Source: Rubrivivax albus
GTDB lineage: Bacteria > Pseudomonadota > Gammaproteobacteria > Burkholderiales > Burkholderiaceae_C
Length of the DNA: 64,000 nucleotides
Direction of reading: 5' to 3'
Assembly (NCBI RefSeq): GCF_004016515.1
Contig: NZ_SACT01000001.1
Coordinates: 558,001 to 622,000 of the forward strand
The position numbers and the translations under genes were made by a program. Below, one piece after another: positions 8,814 to 18,039 of the stretch. Position 1 is the stretch's first letter, and every line of letters starts with the position of its first letter. The notes under the pieces are model-generated. The model ran no database searches, was not told the DNA's origin, and saw only the letters and a list, made by a program, of their open reading frames with translations.

Positions 8814-11345
8814 ATGTCCGAGCCGCCGACAAATCCATTGCACGCAGCGTCGCCGTGGCAGGCCTTCGCGCACCGCGTGCTGTTCGACTATCCGCCACCG
8901 GCACGCCGGGCGTGGCTGCTGATCACCGCCGCCGGTGCGGCGGCACTGGTCTGGGCGGCCTGGGAACTGATGACGACGCCACAGACCGGCTCCGTGCCGC
9001 TGGGCTTGGCACTGGCGCTGGTGGCGGTGGCCTCCAGCCTGTCGATCCCGTTGCCGCGCTCGTCGTACTCGCTGAGCATCGGCGACGTCTTCGTGTTCGG
9101 CGTGCTGGTGACCCTGGGTCCCGCGGCCGCGGTGCTTGCCTCGGGCATCGACGCGCTGGCCGGTACGCTGCGCATCTCCAAGCGTTTGAGCAGCCGCCTG
9201 GCCACACCGGCGGCGTCCATGGCCGCGATGGCGGTGTGCGCGGCGGCCTTCGAGGTGGCGCGGCGCCTGCTGGTCGGCCAGGGCCTGGGCGTCGAGGCAG
9301 CGACCGTGGCGGCGCTGGCGCTGGTGTCGCTGGTGCCCTTCGCGCTGTCGCTGACGATGCTGATGGCCATGACATCGCTCAAGCGCGGGGAACCGCTGGT
9401 CCCCGCCCGCTGGCTGCTGGATTCGAGCTGGATGGCGGCCATCTACGTCGCCTCGGCGCTGATCGCCGGGCTCGTGCACCTGCAGTCGCAGCGTTTCGGC
9501 GGGACGCCGCTGCTGGTCTCGGCGCTCTCGGCCATCGTGATCATGCTGCTGCTGCGCATGGCGGTGCTCCGGCAGGAGGCCGAGCGTCAACGGCAGGACG
9601 CCGAACTCTCCCAGGCGCAGCGCGACGCATTGCTGAGCCACCAGCGGTTCGAGGCGGCGTTCAGCCATGCCGCCATCGGCATGGTCGTCGTCCGGCCCGA
9701 CGGCCGCATGCTCCAGGTGAACGATGCATTCTGCGAGCTGCTGCAGCGGGAACGCGACGAGCTGCTGGAGCAGCCCTTCGAGGCACTGCTGAGCCCTTCC
9801 GAACTGCCGTTGCTGCAGGACCGTGCCCAGGCGGCGCGGCTCTCGCACGACGACGCCTTCACGACGGAGATCCAGGTCACCCGGCGTGACGGGCAGACCC
9901 GTTGGGTCGCCGTGCACTGCAGCCGCTACGAGGACCCGGATGGCGGCGGGCCCTGCCTGATCTTCCAGTGGCACGACGTCACCTCACGCCACCTGGCCGA
10001 GAGCCGCCTCAGCCACATCGCCTACCACGACGATCTCACCGGTCTGGCCAACCGTCACGGCTTCCATGAACGGCTGAAGGCCGCAGCGGAATGTGCAAGG
10101 CACGAACCGCAACGCGGCTTTGCCGTGCTGTACCTCGACCTCGACCGCTTCAAGCTGGTCAACGACAGCCTGGGTCATGGTGCCGGCAACGAACTCCTGC
10201 GCGAGGTGGCGGCCAGGCTGCGCGGTGTCGTCCGCCCAGGCGACCTGGTGGCAAGGCTGGGGGGCGACGAATTCGCCATCCTGGTGGACATGCCGGGCGA
10301 GTTGCAGGCGCCGCTGCAACTCGCGCGACGCGTGATCGAGGAACTGAGCCGCCCGGCCGTGCTGCTGGCCACCGAAGTCGTGCCCGGGGTCAGCATCGGT
10401 GTCACGGCCAGCGACGTCGGCAACAGGAGCGCCGACGAGATCATGCGCGACGCCGACCTCGCGATGTACGAGGCCAAGGCCGCGGGCCGTGGTCGCGTCG
10501 TGCGCTTCGACCGTTCGATGCACGACAAGGTGGCGGAGAAGCTGGCGCTGGAGACCGACCTTCGGCGCGCCATCGCGCAAGGCCAGCTAGCAGTGCAGTA
10601 CCAGCCGATCTACCAGCTCGAGCCCCGCCGGCTCGCTGGCTTCGAGGCGTTGGCCCGCTGGCAGCACCCGCAGCGGGGTGCCATCAGTCCCGCCGTCTTC
10701 ATCGCGCTGGCCGAAGAGTCCGGCTGCATCGAGGCGCTGACCGACTGGGTCATCGACCAGTCGATGGCGCAGCTGGTCCGCTGGCAGAGCGGCCGGTCGG
10801 ATCTGCAGCACCTGGGCATGCACGTCAACATCTGCAGCCGCGACCTCGCGCGGGTCAGCCTGGCACCGCATGTCAGGCAGGTTCTGCAGCGGCACCAGGC
10901 CGCACCCGGGAGCCTGACCCTCGAACTGACGGAAACCGTGCTCATGGGGCGCCTGGAGTCCGCGCTGCGCACCATGGACAGCCTGCGGGCTGGCGGCGTG
11001 CGGTTCTCCGTCGACGACTTCGGCACCGGCTACTCGTCGCTGTCGTACCTGGCCAGGCTGCCGATCAACAGCCTGAAGATCGACCGCTCGTTCGTGGCGG
11101 CCCTGCACGAGGGCCGGCAGAGCCTGGAGATCGTGCGCGCCATGCTGACGCTGGGCCGCGCCCTGGGGCACAAGGTGATCGCCGAAGGCATCGAGACCCC
11201 GGCGCAGCTGGCGACGCTGCGCCAGCTCGGCGTGCACGAAGGCCAGGGCTACCTGCTGGGACGGCCGATGGATGCAGGCGCGGTCACCGCGCTGCTGGAG
11301 GTGGCCGACGCCGGCGAACGCGACGCCAGTGGTATGCGCCCCTGA
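8814..11345 (+). CDS. Membrane-bound PAS-GGDEF-EAL cyclic-di-GMP protein
   Basis: 843 residues if started at ATG 8814 (a GTG directly before is an alternative). The N-terminal 240 residues contain several hydrophobic helices, a membrane sensor region. A PAS domain follows at about 275-390 (FEAAFSHAAIGMVVVRPDGR). The GGDEF domain has an intact active-site motif LGGDEFAIL near residue 482. The EAL domain starts near 595 and keeps FEALARW, ELTETVLM, DDFGTGYSSL, KIDRSFV and AEGIET, so both cyclase and phosphodiesterase activity are possible. Such hybrids set c-di-GMP levels at the inner membrane, affecting motility and biofilm. The gene stands alone; the neighbouring PEP-CTERM gene is a possible surface-related output. 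Confidence 0.95.
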   Translation: MSEPPTNPLHAASPWQAFAHRVLFDYPPPARRAWLLITAAGAAALVWAAWELMTTPQTGSVPLGLALALVAVASSLSIPLPRSSYSLSIGDVFVFGVLVTLGPAAAVLASGIDALAGTLRISKRLSSRLATPAASMAAMAVCAAAFEVARRLLVGQGLGVEAATVAALALVSLVPFALSLTMLMAMTSLKRGEPLVPARWLLDSSWMAAIYVASALIAGLVHLQSQRFGGTPLLVSALSAIVIMLLLRMAVLRQEAERQRQDAELSQAQRDALLSHQRFEAAFSHAAIGMVVVRPDGRMLQVNDAFCELLQRERDELLEQPFEALLSPSELPLLQDRAQAARLSHDDAFTTEIQVTRRDGQTRWVAVHCSRYEDPDGGGPCLIFQWHDVTSRHLAESRLSHIAYHDDLTGLANRHGFHERLKAAAECARHEPQRGFAVLYLDLDRFKLVNDSLGHGAGNELLREVAARLRGVVRPGDLVARLGGDEFAILVDMPGELQAPLQLARRVIEELSRPAVLLATEVVPGVSIGVTASDVGNRSADEIMRDADLAMYEAKAAGRGRVVRFDRSMHDKVAEKLALETDLRRAIAQGQLAVQYQPIYQLEPRRLAGFEALARWQHPQRGAISPAVFIALAEESGCIEALTDWVIDQSMAQLVRWQSGRSDLQHLGMHVNICSRDLARVSLAPHVRQVLQRHQAAPGSLTLELTETVLMGRLESALRTMDSLRAGGVRFSVDDFGTGYSSLSYLARLPINSLKIDRSFVAALHEGRQSLEIVRAMLTLGRALGHKVIAEGIETPAQLATLRQLGVHEGQGYLLGRPMDAGAVTALLEVADAGERDASGMRP

Positions 11346-11493
11346 AACCCCTGCGCCCGACCAGACGGGCGGGTGTTGCGCTGCAGTGGTCCGGGACCGG
11401 CGGCGCCGGCCACCGGACGACCGCCGGTCAACCGGGCTGCAACGCCATTGCAACGCCGTTGCAGGCACAGTCGCGACACCAAGGAGGACAGCG

Positions 11494-12090
11494 ATGAACC
11501 CGACCACATTCCGACTGCTGCGCCACGCCACGGCGTGGCTGATCGCCGGTACCGCCGCCACCGCCCAGGCTGGTTACGACCGCACCATCGTCATCGAAGA
11601 CGCCGTCCGGGCGATCAGCATTGCATCCGGCGTGTTCCCCGGTGACCCGTTCCTGTTTCACTTCGACGACGCGACCGAACTGCCGGTCGGCCCGTTGACG
11701 CTGACCGTGTTCGGGACCGGCGATTTCGACGGCCTGGGCAACGACGGCGGCGTGATCGGCGGTGACGACGGCGCGCTGGAGGTCTTCGGCGTCGGGCTGG
11801 AGTTCTTCAACATCGCGCTCGACGGCGATACCGACATCGGCCCCTTCAATGGCGCGCGCAGCTTTTCGGTGTCCGGCACGGTGGGCATGGGTGCCCAATA
11901 CTTCGCCGACGGGCTCGTGGGCAGCATCGTCCTCGGCATGGGCGTCGACGCCAACCAGCCAGGCGACTTCCTGGCGATGCGCCTGCAGTACGACACGCTG
12001 CCCGTGCCCGAGCCGGCGCCGTCGGCGATGCTGCTCGGCGGCCTCGCGGCGCTGTGGTTCCGCCGCCGGCTGTCGCCGGTGTCGGGCTGA
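11494..12090 (+). CDS. PEP-CTERM sorting-domain protein
   Basis: A 198-residue exported protein. The start is ATG 11494 after an AAGGAGG ribosome site; the upstream frame is a shadow. A signal peptide (RLLRHATAWLIAGTAATAQA) ends near residue 26. The middle is rich in Gly, Asp and Phe, low in Lys, and of unknown fold. The C-terminus has the tripartite PEP-CTERM signal: VPEP, a hydrophobic stretch (SAMLLGGLAALWF) and an RRRL basic cluster. Exosortase recognises this signal, cuts the protein and delivers it to the surface or exopolysaccharide matrix. No exosortase gene lies in the window. Its role is probably in the extracellular matrix, but nothing more specific can be said. Confidence 0.88.
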   Translation: MNPTTFRLLRHATAWLIAGTAATAQAGYDRTIVIEDAVRAISIASGVFPGDPFLFHFDDATELPVGPLTLTVFGTGDFDGLGNDGGVIGGDDGALEVFGVGLEFFNIALDGDTDIGPFNGARSFSVSGTVGMGAQYFADGLVGSIVLGMGVDANQPGDFLAMRLQYDTLPVPEPAPSAMLLGGLAALWFRRRLSPVSG

Positions 12091-12160
12091 GGCGGCCTCG
12101 GCACGCCACCTGCAGCATCCTCTCGCCCTGGCCGCCAGCGGCGCACGACCCGCGTCACCG

Positions 12161-12178
12161 GTGGCCGGCAACGGCCAC
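12161..12178 (+). terminator. GNRA-capped hairpin, possible terminator
   Basis: GTGGCCG and CGGCCAC (7-bp perfect stem) enclose a GCAA tetraloop in the 104-bp gap after the PEP-CTERM gene. The stem is followed by CTTATGC, so the U-tract is weak. It could be a terminator for the PEP-CTERM gene or a leader structure of the large regulator that starts 16 bp later. Confidence 0.4.
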
Positions 12179-12194
12179 CTTATGCTGCGCGGTC

Positions 12195-15100
12195 ATGGCG
12201 GTGCGCTACCAACTGACGTTGCTCGGAAGTTTCGGGCTGCGCGACGACGAGCGGCGCGAGTGCGCGCTGCCCAGCCGGCGACTGGCGGCCCTGCTGGCCT
12301 GTCTGGCCCTGGAGTCACCGGCTTCACGGGCCGAGCTGGCCGAGCGCCTGTGGCCGGACCGGGACCATGCGGCGTCGCGCCGCAACCTCCGGCGTGAGCT
12401 GGCGCGCATGCGCGATGCCGGGCTGCATGCGCTGCTCGACGCCGATACCCACGAACTGGCCTTGGGGTCCGCGGTGCAGACCGACGCTGCTGCCGCGCTG
12501 CAGGCGGTGCACCAGGGTGACCTTGCCACGGCACTGGCCGAGTGGTCGGGCCCATTGTTGGCAGGTTTCACGCTGGCCGAGGCGCCGGCCTTTGACGCCT
12601 GGCTGCAGACGCATCGCGAGGCGTGGGCGCAGCGCTGGCGCGAGGTGGCCCAGGCGCATGCGGAACATCTGGAACAAGAGGGCGCCTTGCGCGAGGCGCT
12701 GCACTGGCAGGAGCGCCTGCGTGCCGAGTCGCCGCTGCAGGAACGCCACCACGCCGCGGTGATGCGGCTGCACCACCGCCTGGGCGAACCCGGCGCGGCG
12801 CTGGCGGCCTTCGGCCACTGCGAAGCCGTGCTGCGCAGCGAACTCGGCGTCGCACCCAGCACGGGCATCCAGGCCCTGGCAGAGCGGATGCGCGCGGCCC
12901 AGCGCATGGCACCGGCGTTGCACCGCGCCGTGGAGGTGCCATGCCCAGGACTGGACCTGCCGCTGATCGGGCGCGATGCCGAGTCGGCCACGCTGGCAGA
13001 AACATCGGCACCGGTGCTGCTGATCGAAGGCGAACCCGGTGTCGGCAAGACCCGCCTCGTGCAGGAAACCTTGCGCGCCACCACCACGCTGGCCATGCCC
13101 TGCGCGGCGCAGGCCCGCCATTGCGCGCTCTACCCGGTCGGCGAGGCGCTGACCGCGGCGCTGGCGTCGCCGCTGCACGCCGAGCGTCTGGCCAGAGTGC
13201 CGGCACGGGCGCGGCGGGAAGCCGCGCGTTGGATGCCGGCGCTTGCTGCGCCCGGGATGCCGCCCGCTGAAGGCCCGTTGGGCGATGCCGCCGAGCGCGA
13301 GCGCCTGTTCGAGGCCTTGGCCGACTTGATGGATGCCCTGGCCACGCCAACGGGCACGTTGTGGATCGACGACCTGCACGAGGCAGACGAAGCCACGTTG
13401 TCGCTGCTGGCATTGCTGGCGCACCGGCGCGGCCAGGCGCCCCAGACCCATGTGCGTGTCGTGGTGGCGGCACGCCTGCACGAGCTCGAGGCCCATTCCC
13501 TCGCAGCCGACCTCGTGCGTCGCCTGCGCCATGCCGGCCTGTTGCAGACCCTGTCGCTGGCGCCGCTCACACTCGCTCAGACCCAGCATCTGGTGCGCGT
13601 TGCTTCAGGCGCGGCGGTCGGTGGCCTGTTCGCCGCGCGGCTGCAGCGCGCCACCCACGGCAACCCCTTGCACCTCGTCGAGACGCTGCGCTTCCTGCTC
13701 GACAGCGGTGAGGTCCAGAGGCGGACGGACGGCCGCTGGCACACACGCTATGACGAAGCCACGACGGACTACGCCGAGCTGCCTGTGCCGCCGACGCTGG
13801 CAGCCACCATCGTGGACCGCGTCGGGCGCCTGTCGGTGGCGGCGCGCCAGTTGGTGGAAGCGGCCACGCTGTCGCGGCCGGGATTCACGCTGGCCCAGCT
13901 GCAACCCGCCACTGCGCTCGACGACTGGGCGGCTGTGGACGGCCTTGAAGAGGCGCTGCGCCTGCGTCTGTTCACCCAGGTGGCCGTCGGTGACACCGGG
14001 CGCCTGCCCCGCAGTGCCCCGCTGCCGCGGTACCGGCTGGCGCACGAGATCACACGCGACGCGCTCGTGCCCACGCTGCGACCGGAACGCCGTCGCCTCA
14101 TCCATGAACGACTGGCCGGAGCCCTGATCGCGCAGCACGCCGCCGCCGACCACGTCGCGTGGCATCTCGGCCAGGCGGGTCTGGCTGATCAGGCCCTGCC
14201 CTGGCACCTGGACGCCGCCCAGGAGGCACGGCAAGCGGCGTCATGGCCAGGCGCACTGTGGCATCTGGAACAGGCCTGGACGGCCATGGACGCGGCGGAG
14301 CCCGGCCTTCGTCTGGACTGCCTGCACGCGCGCATCGACGCGGCGCGACGCGGCTTCGACCTGGCCGCGATGGCACGTGCCATCGATGACCTTCAAACCG
14401 AGGGCGCGCGCACGGCGGATGCCGCGATGGGGCTGGAAGCGCTCGTGCTGCGCGCCGAGCTCGGCCAGCTTCGCAAGGCGCCGGTGCCGGCGATCGCACC
14501 ACTGCGCGACGCGCTGCTGGCCGGACGCTTCGATGCCCTGCCTCCGCTTCGGCTGCGGGCCGTGGTGGCGTTGGGCACGGCCCTGCTGGCCGCGGGGCAG
14601 GTGGACGCGGCGCAGGCCGTGCTGTCCGACGCTCGGGCCGTCGAGGGCGATGGCGATGCCCCGCAGCGGGCGAGCCTGCTCTGTGCCCGCGCCAACGCCG
14701 CCCGCCTGTCGCAGCAGCCGGCGCAGGCACTGGGCCTGCTGCAGGCGGCACTGGCGCATCTGGACGGGCCGACGCAGGTCGAGGCACGATTGCAGGCACT
14801 GAACCTGCTCGCCCACACGCAGTTCATGCTGGGGCAACCGCGGGAGGCCGTGGCGACGCTCGAGGCGGCACTGGCCGACGCCGAGAAAGGGCGCATCGTG
14901 CCCGTGCTGCGCACCGTGCTGCCCAACCTGGTCACCTTGCACGTGGTGCAGGGGGATCTGCCGCGCGCGCGCCGGTACCTTCAGCGTGGCATGCGTGCCT
15001 TGCGCAGCGTGGACAACCCGGCCACGCATGCCGCCCTGTTCGGCCGCTTGGCCGAACTCGAGATCACCGCCGGTCAGCTGGGGGCGGCGTTGCAGGCCGC

Positions 15101-15815
15101 CCGGGAAAGTATGGCCCGCTTCGAAACGAACGGCGGAGGATCGCAGGACTACGCGCCCTGGGTGCTGTGCGGCGTGGTCTTCGACTGCGCCGGTGCGCCC
15201 GAGCGTACCGCGTCGCTGTTCAGCGGGCTGCCGGCCTCACCCGCCTGCACCCCGGGTGCAGGTCCGGCTGCCCTGGTTCGCCTCAAGACGCTCGCCGCCT
15301 CGGTGCCAGCGGCGACAGCGGCGCAGGCTCAGGCCATCGCCGACGCCCTGCAGGCCCTGAGGCAGGCCCCTGAGGCCGCCTATCCCGCTGCCGAGGCGGA
15401 CTTCTGGTGCGCATTGGCGTTGCACCAGGCTGGCCGGCCTGCCGAGGCGCTGGCGCTGGCCGAGTCGATCGAGGCTGCCGACCTCGGCCTGGCGCAGCAC
15501 TCGGCGTCGCTGTGGGCGTTGCGGCTGCGTGCCGCGACGGCCGCGAATGTCCTGACGCCAACCCTGGTGGCGCACGCCGAGGCCCAGGTGGCGCGTGCGC
15601 CGCCGGTGCCCGCCCTGGACCTGGCGTGCGCACTGGCGGCCGCTCACGATGCCCTGAAGGACGTCGCGGCCGCAGAGCGCTGGTCATCGGCTGGTCGACG
15701 GCGCGCCAAGGCACTGGCCTCCAGCCTGGCGGGCGAGCATCCGGATCTGGCGGCTAGCCTGCTGCATCGCTGGCAAGGTGCGCTCCGACGGTCGCTCGAT
15801 CGCGGCCTGCGCTGA
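12195..15815 (+). CDS. Large BTAD-domain ATPase regulator (SARP-like DNA-binding N-terminus plus AAA/TPR)
   Basis: A 1206-residue protein starting at ATG 12195 (MAVRYQLTLLGSFGLRDD). The first 90 residues look like the winged-helix DNA-binding part of SARP/OmpR-like activators (LLGSFGLRDDERRECALPSR...LLACLALE). A BTAD bacterial transcriptional-activation helical domain follows at about 95-240. A STAND-type ATPase domain comes next, with Walker A EGEPGVGKTRLV near residue 278 and Walker B TLWIDDLHEADEA near 390. The C-terminal half is helical and Ala/Leu-rich, consistent with TPR repeats. Such proteins are signal-integrating transcriptional activators. No LuxR HTH is present at the C-terminus. 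Its target genes are unknown; the PEP-CTERM gene upstream is a candidate only by position. Confidence 0.85.
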   Translation: MAVRYQLTLLGSFGLRDDERRECALPSRRLAALLACLALESPASRAELAERLWPDRDHAASRRNLRRELARMRDAGLHALLDADTHELALGSAVQTDAAAALQAVHQGDLATALAEWSGPLLAGFTLAEAPAFDAWLQTHREAWAQRWREVAQAHAEHLEQEGALREALHWQERLRAESPLQERHHAAVMRLHHRLGEPGAALAAFGHCEAVLRSELGVAPSTGIQALAERMRAAQRMAPALHRAVEVPCPGLDLPLIGRDAESATLAETSAPVLLIEGEPGVGKTRLVQETLRATTTLAMPCAAQARHCALYPVGEALTAALASPLHAERLARVPARARREAARWMPALAAPGMPPAEGPLGDAAERERLFEALADLMDALATPTGTLWIDDLHEADEATLSLLALLAHRRGQAPQTHVRVVVAARLHELEAHSLAADLVRRLRHAGLLQTLSLAPLTLAQTQHLVRVASGAAVGGLFAARLQRATHGNPLHLVETLRFLLDSGEVQRRTDGRWHTRYDEATTDYAELPVPPTLAATIVDRVGRLSVAARQLVEAATLSRPGFTLAQLQPATALDDWAAVDGLEEALRLRLFTQVAVGDTGRLPRSAPLPRYRLAHEITRDALVPTLRPERRRLIHERLAGALIAQHAAADHVAWHLGQAGLADQALPWHLDAAQEARQAASWPGALWHLEQAWTAMDAAEPGLRLDCLHARIDAARRGFDLAAMARAIDDLQTEGARTADAAMGLEALVLRAELGQLRKAPVPAIAPLRDALLAGRFDALPPLRLRAVVALGTALLAAGQVDAAQAVLSDARAVEGDGDAPQRASLLCARANAARLSQQPAQALGLLQAALAHLDGPTQVEARLQALNLLAHTQFMLGQPREAVATLEAALADAEKGRIVPVLRTVLPNLVTLHVVQGDLPRARRYLQRGMRALRSVDNPATHAALFGRLAELEITAGQLGAALQAARESMARFETNGGGSQDYAPWVLCGVVFDCAGAPERTASLFSGLPASPACTPGAGPAALVRLKTLAASVPAATAAQAQAIADALQALRQAPEAAYPAAEADFWCALALHQAGRPAEALALAESIEAADLGLAQHSASLWALRLRAATAANVLTPTLVAHAEAQVARAPPVPALDLACALAAAHDALKDVAAAERWSSAGRRRAKALASSLAGEHPDLAASLLHRWQGALRRSLDRGLR

Positions 15816-15867
15816 GCGAGGGTTCTCGGGTCCAGGGCCGTCGCCTGCGTCAGGTCGGGCTGGGGCC

Positions 15868-16773
15868 TCAGATGTCGTCGGCGAAGTGCCCCGTCTGCGT
15901 CGGCGACGCATCGAACCCGTAGCGCCCGCACAGCACCTCCCAGGCCTCGTCGGCGGTGTCGACCACGCTGAAGAGCTTCTCGTCGCCCGGGGAGATCATG
16001 CCGGTCTCCACCAGCCAGGCGAAGTCCACCAGCCGTGACCAGAACTCGCGGCCCACCAGCACCACCGGGCGGCGGCGCACCTTGCCGGTTTGCTGCAGCG
16101 TCAGCACCTCGAAGAGCTCGTCCAGGGTGCCGAAGCCGCCCGGGAAGCACACCAGGCCGATGCTGCGCATCAGGAAGTGCATCTTGCGCAGTGCGAAGTA
16201 GTGGAACTGGAAACACAGCTCCGGCGTGATGTACGGGTTGGGCGCCTGCTCGTGCGGCAGCACGATGTTCAGGCCGATGCTCTTGCCGCCGATTTCGAAG
16301 GCGCCGCGGTTGCCGGCTTCCATGATGCCGGGCCCGCCGCCGGTGACCACGACCACCGGCGTGTGATGGTCGCGCGTGCGTTCGGTGACCATGGCGGCGA
16401 AGCGCCGCGCCTCGTCGTAGTAGCGGCTCATGCCCAGCGCGCGCTCGGCCCGGGCCACCGCGGCGGCGTCGCCGATGGCCTGTGCCTCCTGCAGCCGCGC
16501 CTGTGCGTCCTCCGGCGCCGGGATGCGTGCGCTGCCGAAGATGACGATGGTGGACTCGATGCCGAGCTCCTGCTGGATCAGTTCCGGCTTGAGCAGCTCC
16601 AGCTGCATGCGCACCGGGCGCAGTTCCTCGCGCAGCAGGAAGGCTTCGTCGGTGAAGGCCAGGCGGTATGCGCTCTCGGGGCCCGCATAGCGGTCCACCG
16701 GCTTGACCGCCAGGGCTTCGTCCTGCGCACTGGGGAAGTTGCGCGCGTGCAGTTCGGCGAGTTTGTCGTCCAT
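15868..16773 (-). CDS. LOG-family protein (Rossmann-fold nucleotide-binding, TIGR00730-like)
   Basis: A 301-residue cytoplasmic protein. The two family signatures are visible: GGGPGIMEAGNRGA near residue 142 and PGGFGTLDELFE near residue 212. The LOG (LONELY GUY) family includes cytokinin-activating phosphoribohydrolases that release the base from nucleoside 5'-monophosphates; in bacteria the role is often AMP/IMP nucleosidase-like or unknown. The first 100 residues form an extra charged N-terminal extension seen in longer members. It converges with the BTAD regulator and lies 20 bp after the GntR gene on the same strand, so read-through is possible, but a functional tie to the sulfonate genes is not evident. 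Confidence 0.88.
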   Translation of the reverse strand: MDDKLAELHARNFPSAQDEALAVKPVDRYAGPESAYRLAFTDEAFLLREELRPVRMQLELLKPELIQQELGIESTIVIFGSARIPAPEDAQARLQEAQAIGDAAAVARAERALGMSRYYDEARRFAAMVTERTRDHHTPVVVVTGGGPGIMEAGNRGAFEIGGKSIGLNIVLPHEQAPNPYITPELCFQFHYFALRKMHFLMRSIGLVCFPGGFGTLDELFEVLTLQQTGKVRRRPVVLVGREFWSRLVDFAWLVETGMISPGDEKLFSVVDTADEAWEVLCGRYGFDASPTQTGHFADDI

Positions 16774-16793
16774 GCCCGGGAGCTTACGCCGGA

Positions 16794-17561
16794 TCAGTGA
16801 CGGCTCAGGGTCTGCACGTACTCGTGCGCGCCGGTGACCACGGTGGAAACGCGGTACTCCACGGGCCGGTCACCGAAGGTCAGCGCGGTGCGCCGCACCT
16901 CCAGCACCGGCTGGCTGCGGGTGATGCCCAGGGCCTGCGCCACGTCGGCGTCGGCCGCCACCGCGCGCACCCGCTCGCGGGCCCGCAGCACGGTGATGGC
17001 GAAGGCGTCCTGGTACAGGCGGTAGATGGTGCTCGGGCGCTCGACGAAGCGCTTGGCAGTCAGGCCGCGGAAGTGCGAGAGCGGCAACTGCAGCCGGTCG
17101 TGCACCACGGCCCGGCCCTGCAGGCGCAGGCGGTTCTCGATCCGCCAGGCGGCACTGCCGGGGCGAAGGCCCAGCGCGTCGGCCGCGTCGTCGTCCAATC
17201 GGCCGCGTTCGAAGCGGATGGTCTCCACCTCGGGCGCCTCGCGCAGCCCGTCGGCGCGCTCGACGTGGAAGAAGTGGAACAGGAAGCGCTCGGCGTCGTG
17301 ATGGGCCACGAAGGTGCCGCGGCCCTGCCGGCGCAGCAGCACGTGGCTGGCGACGAGTTCGCCGACGGCCTGTCGCAGCGTGCCGATGGACACGCCGAAC
17401 TGGCTGGCGAGGTCGCGCTCGTTGGGCAGCACCGATCCTGGCGGCATGGCGCCGGACTCGATGGCCGCCAGCAGGCGGCGCGCGACGACGCGGTACAGCG
17501 GCACGCCGACACCTTCGTGGACGATGGGTTGGAACGCGGGGGGCGGGTGGACGGTGGGCAT
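16794..17561 (-). CDS. GntR/HutC-family (UTRA) regulator of the sulfonate operon
   Basis: A 255-residue regulator. The winged helix is at about 22-90: PLYRVVARRLLAAIESG, LPNERDLASQFGVSIGTLRQ and the wing LLRRQGRGTFVA. The C-terminal UTRA ligand-binding domain spans 100-250. It is divergent from suyA, and two near-identical palindromes lie just upstream of its start at 17605-17650. Its likely job is to repress the suy-hps operon until a sulfonate intermediate binds. In Cupriavidus pinatubonensis the regulator HpsR of the comparable cluster is, to my knowledge, LacI-type, so this would be a different regulator class in the same position; I therefore give no symbol. Confidence 0.88.
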   Translation of the reverse strand: MPTVHPPPAFQPIVHEGVGVPLYRVVARRLLAAIESGAMPPGSVLPNERDLASQFGVSIGTLRQAVGELVASHVLLRRQGRGTFVAHHDAERFLFHFFHVERADGLREAPEVETIRFERGRLDDDAADALGLRPGSAAWRIENRLRLQGRAVVHDRLQLPLSHFRGLTAKRFVERPSTIYRLYQDAFAITVLRARERVRAVAADADVAQALGITRSQPVLEVRRTALTFGDRPVEYRVSTVVTGAHEYVQTLSRH

Positions 17562-17604
17562 GGCCGAGATCCGGCAGCAGGGTTGGGCCGACCTTAGACA
17601 TGCA

Positions 17605-17620
17605 GGTCATGCAGATGACC
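17605..17620. promoter_or_regulatory. GntR-type operator 1 (GGTCAT-N4-ATGACC)
   Basis: A 16-bp palindrome, GGTCATGCAGATGACC, with perfect 6-bp arms. It lies 44 bp before the GntR-regulator start and about 107 bp before suyA. The second site is identical in 11 of the 12 arm bases and its centre is 30 bp away, about three helical turns, so two dimers could bind the same DNA face. Confidence 0.75.
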
Positions 17621-17634
17621 TAGAGATTACGCTG

Positions 17635-17650
17635 AGTCATCTAGATGACC
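17635..17650. promoter_or_regulatory. GntR-type operator 2 (AGTCAT-N4-ATGACC)
   Basis: AGTCATCTAGATGACC contains a perfect 14-bp palindrome at 17636-17649. Arms match those of operator 1 except the first base. Together they fit a two-site control region for the divergent regulator and suyAB-hps genes; the promoter elements themselves are not obvious. Confidence 0.75.
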
Positions 17651-17726
17651 TGGTTGCCTTCGCGGTGCAGACGTCTACGATGCGCCGCAAGCGCTGCCAA
17701 GGTGAGCCGCGCGCTGGAGAACACAG

Positions 17727-18008
17727 ATGATTCATTTCGTAGTGCACGAGGACGGCGACTCGGTGGGGACCATCGTGGTCGAGGGCGTCAAGAAGGGCGC
17801 CAAGCTCAATGGCTGGATCATGGAACAGGACAAGATGACCACCCTGTCCACGCGCAGCGACATCCCGATCGGACACAAGGTCGCGCTGCAGAACCTGAAG
17901 AAGGATGACACCGTCATCAAGTACGGCGTCGACATCGGCCGTGTCGTCGCGCCGATCAAGGCGGGCGAGCATCTGCACGTGCACAACGTCAAGACCAAGC
18001 GCTGGTGA
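17727..18008 (+). CDS. suyA: (R)-sulfolactate sulfo-lyase, small (alpha) subunit
   Basis: A 93-residue SAF-domain protein ([20 protein letters not shown] ... [10 protein letters not shown]), the same fold as the N-terminus of altronate dehydratase UxaA. In SuyAB the two halves of a UxaA-like protein are separate subunits, as here. The enzyme removes sulfite from (R)-3-sulfolactate to give pyruvate. Altronate or galactarate dehydratase small subunits look similar, so the assignment rests on the split gene structure and the hpsNOP, slcC and comC genes in the same region. It is the first gene downstream of the double operator and lies 31 bp before suyB. Confidence 0.85.
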   Translation: MIHFVVHEDGDSVGTIVVEGVKKGAKLNGWIMEQDKMTTLSTRSDIPIGHKVALQNLKKDDTVIKYGVDIGRVVAPIKAGEHLHVHNVKTKRW

Positions 18009-18039
18009 GCTGCGCATCCCCGAACCTCAAGGACTGTCC

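Noticed and set aside
9000..16000. Long alternative open frames on both strands across most genes
   Set aside because: They are produced by the very high GC content. Translations are rich in Arg, Ala, Pro, His and Gln without domain motifs, and a recognised gene always overlaps them.
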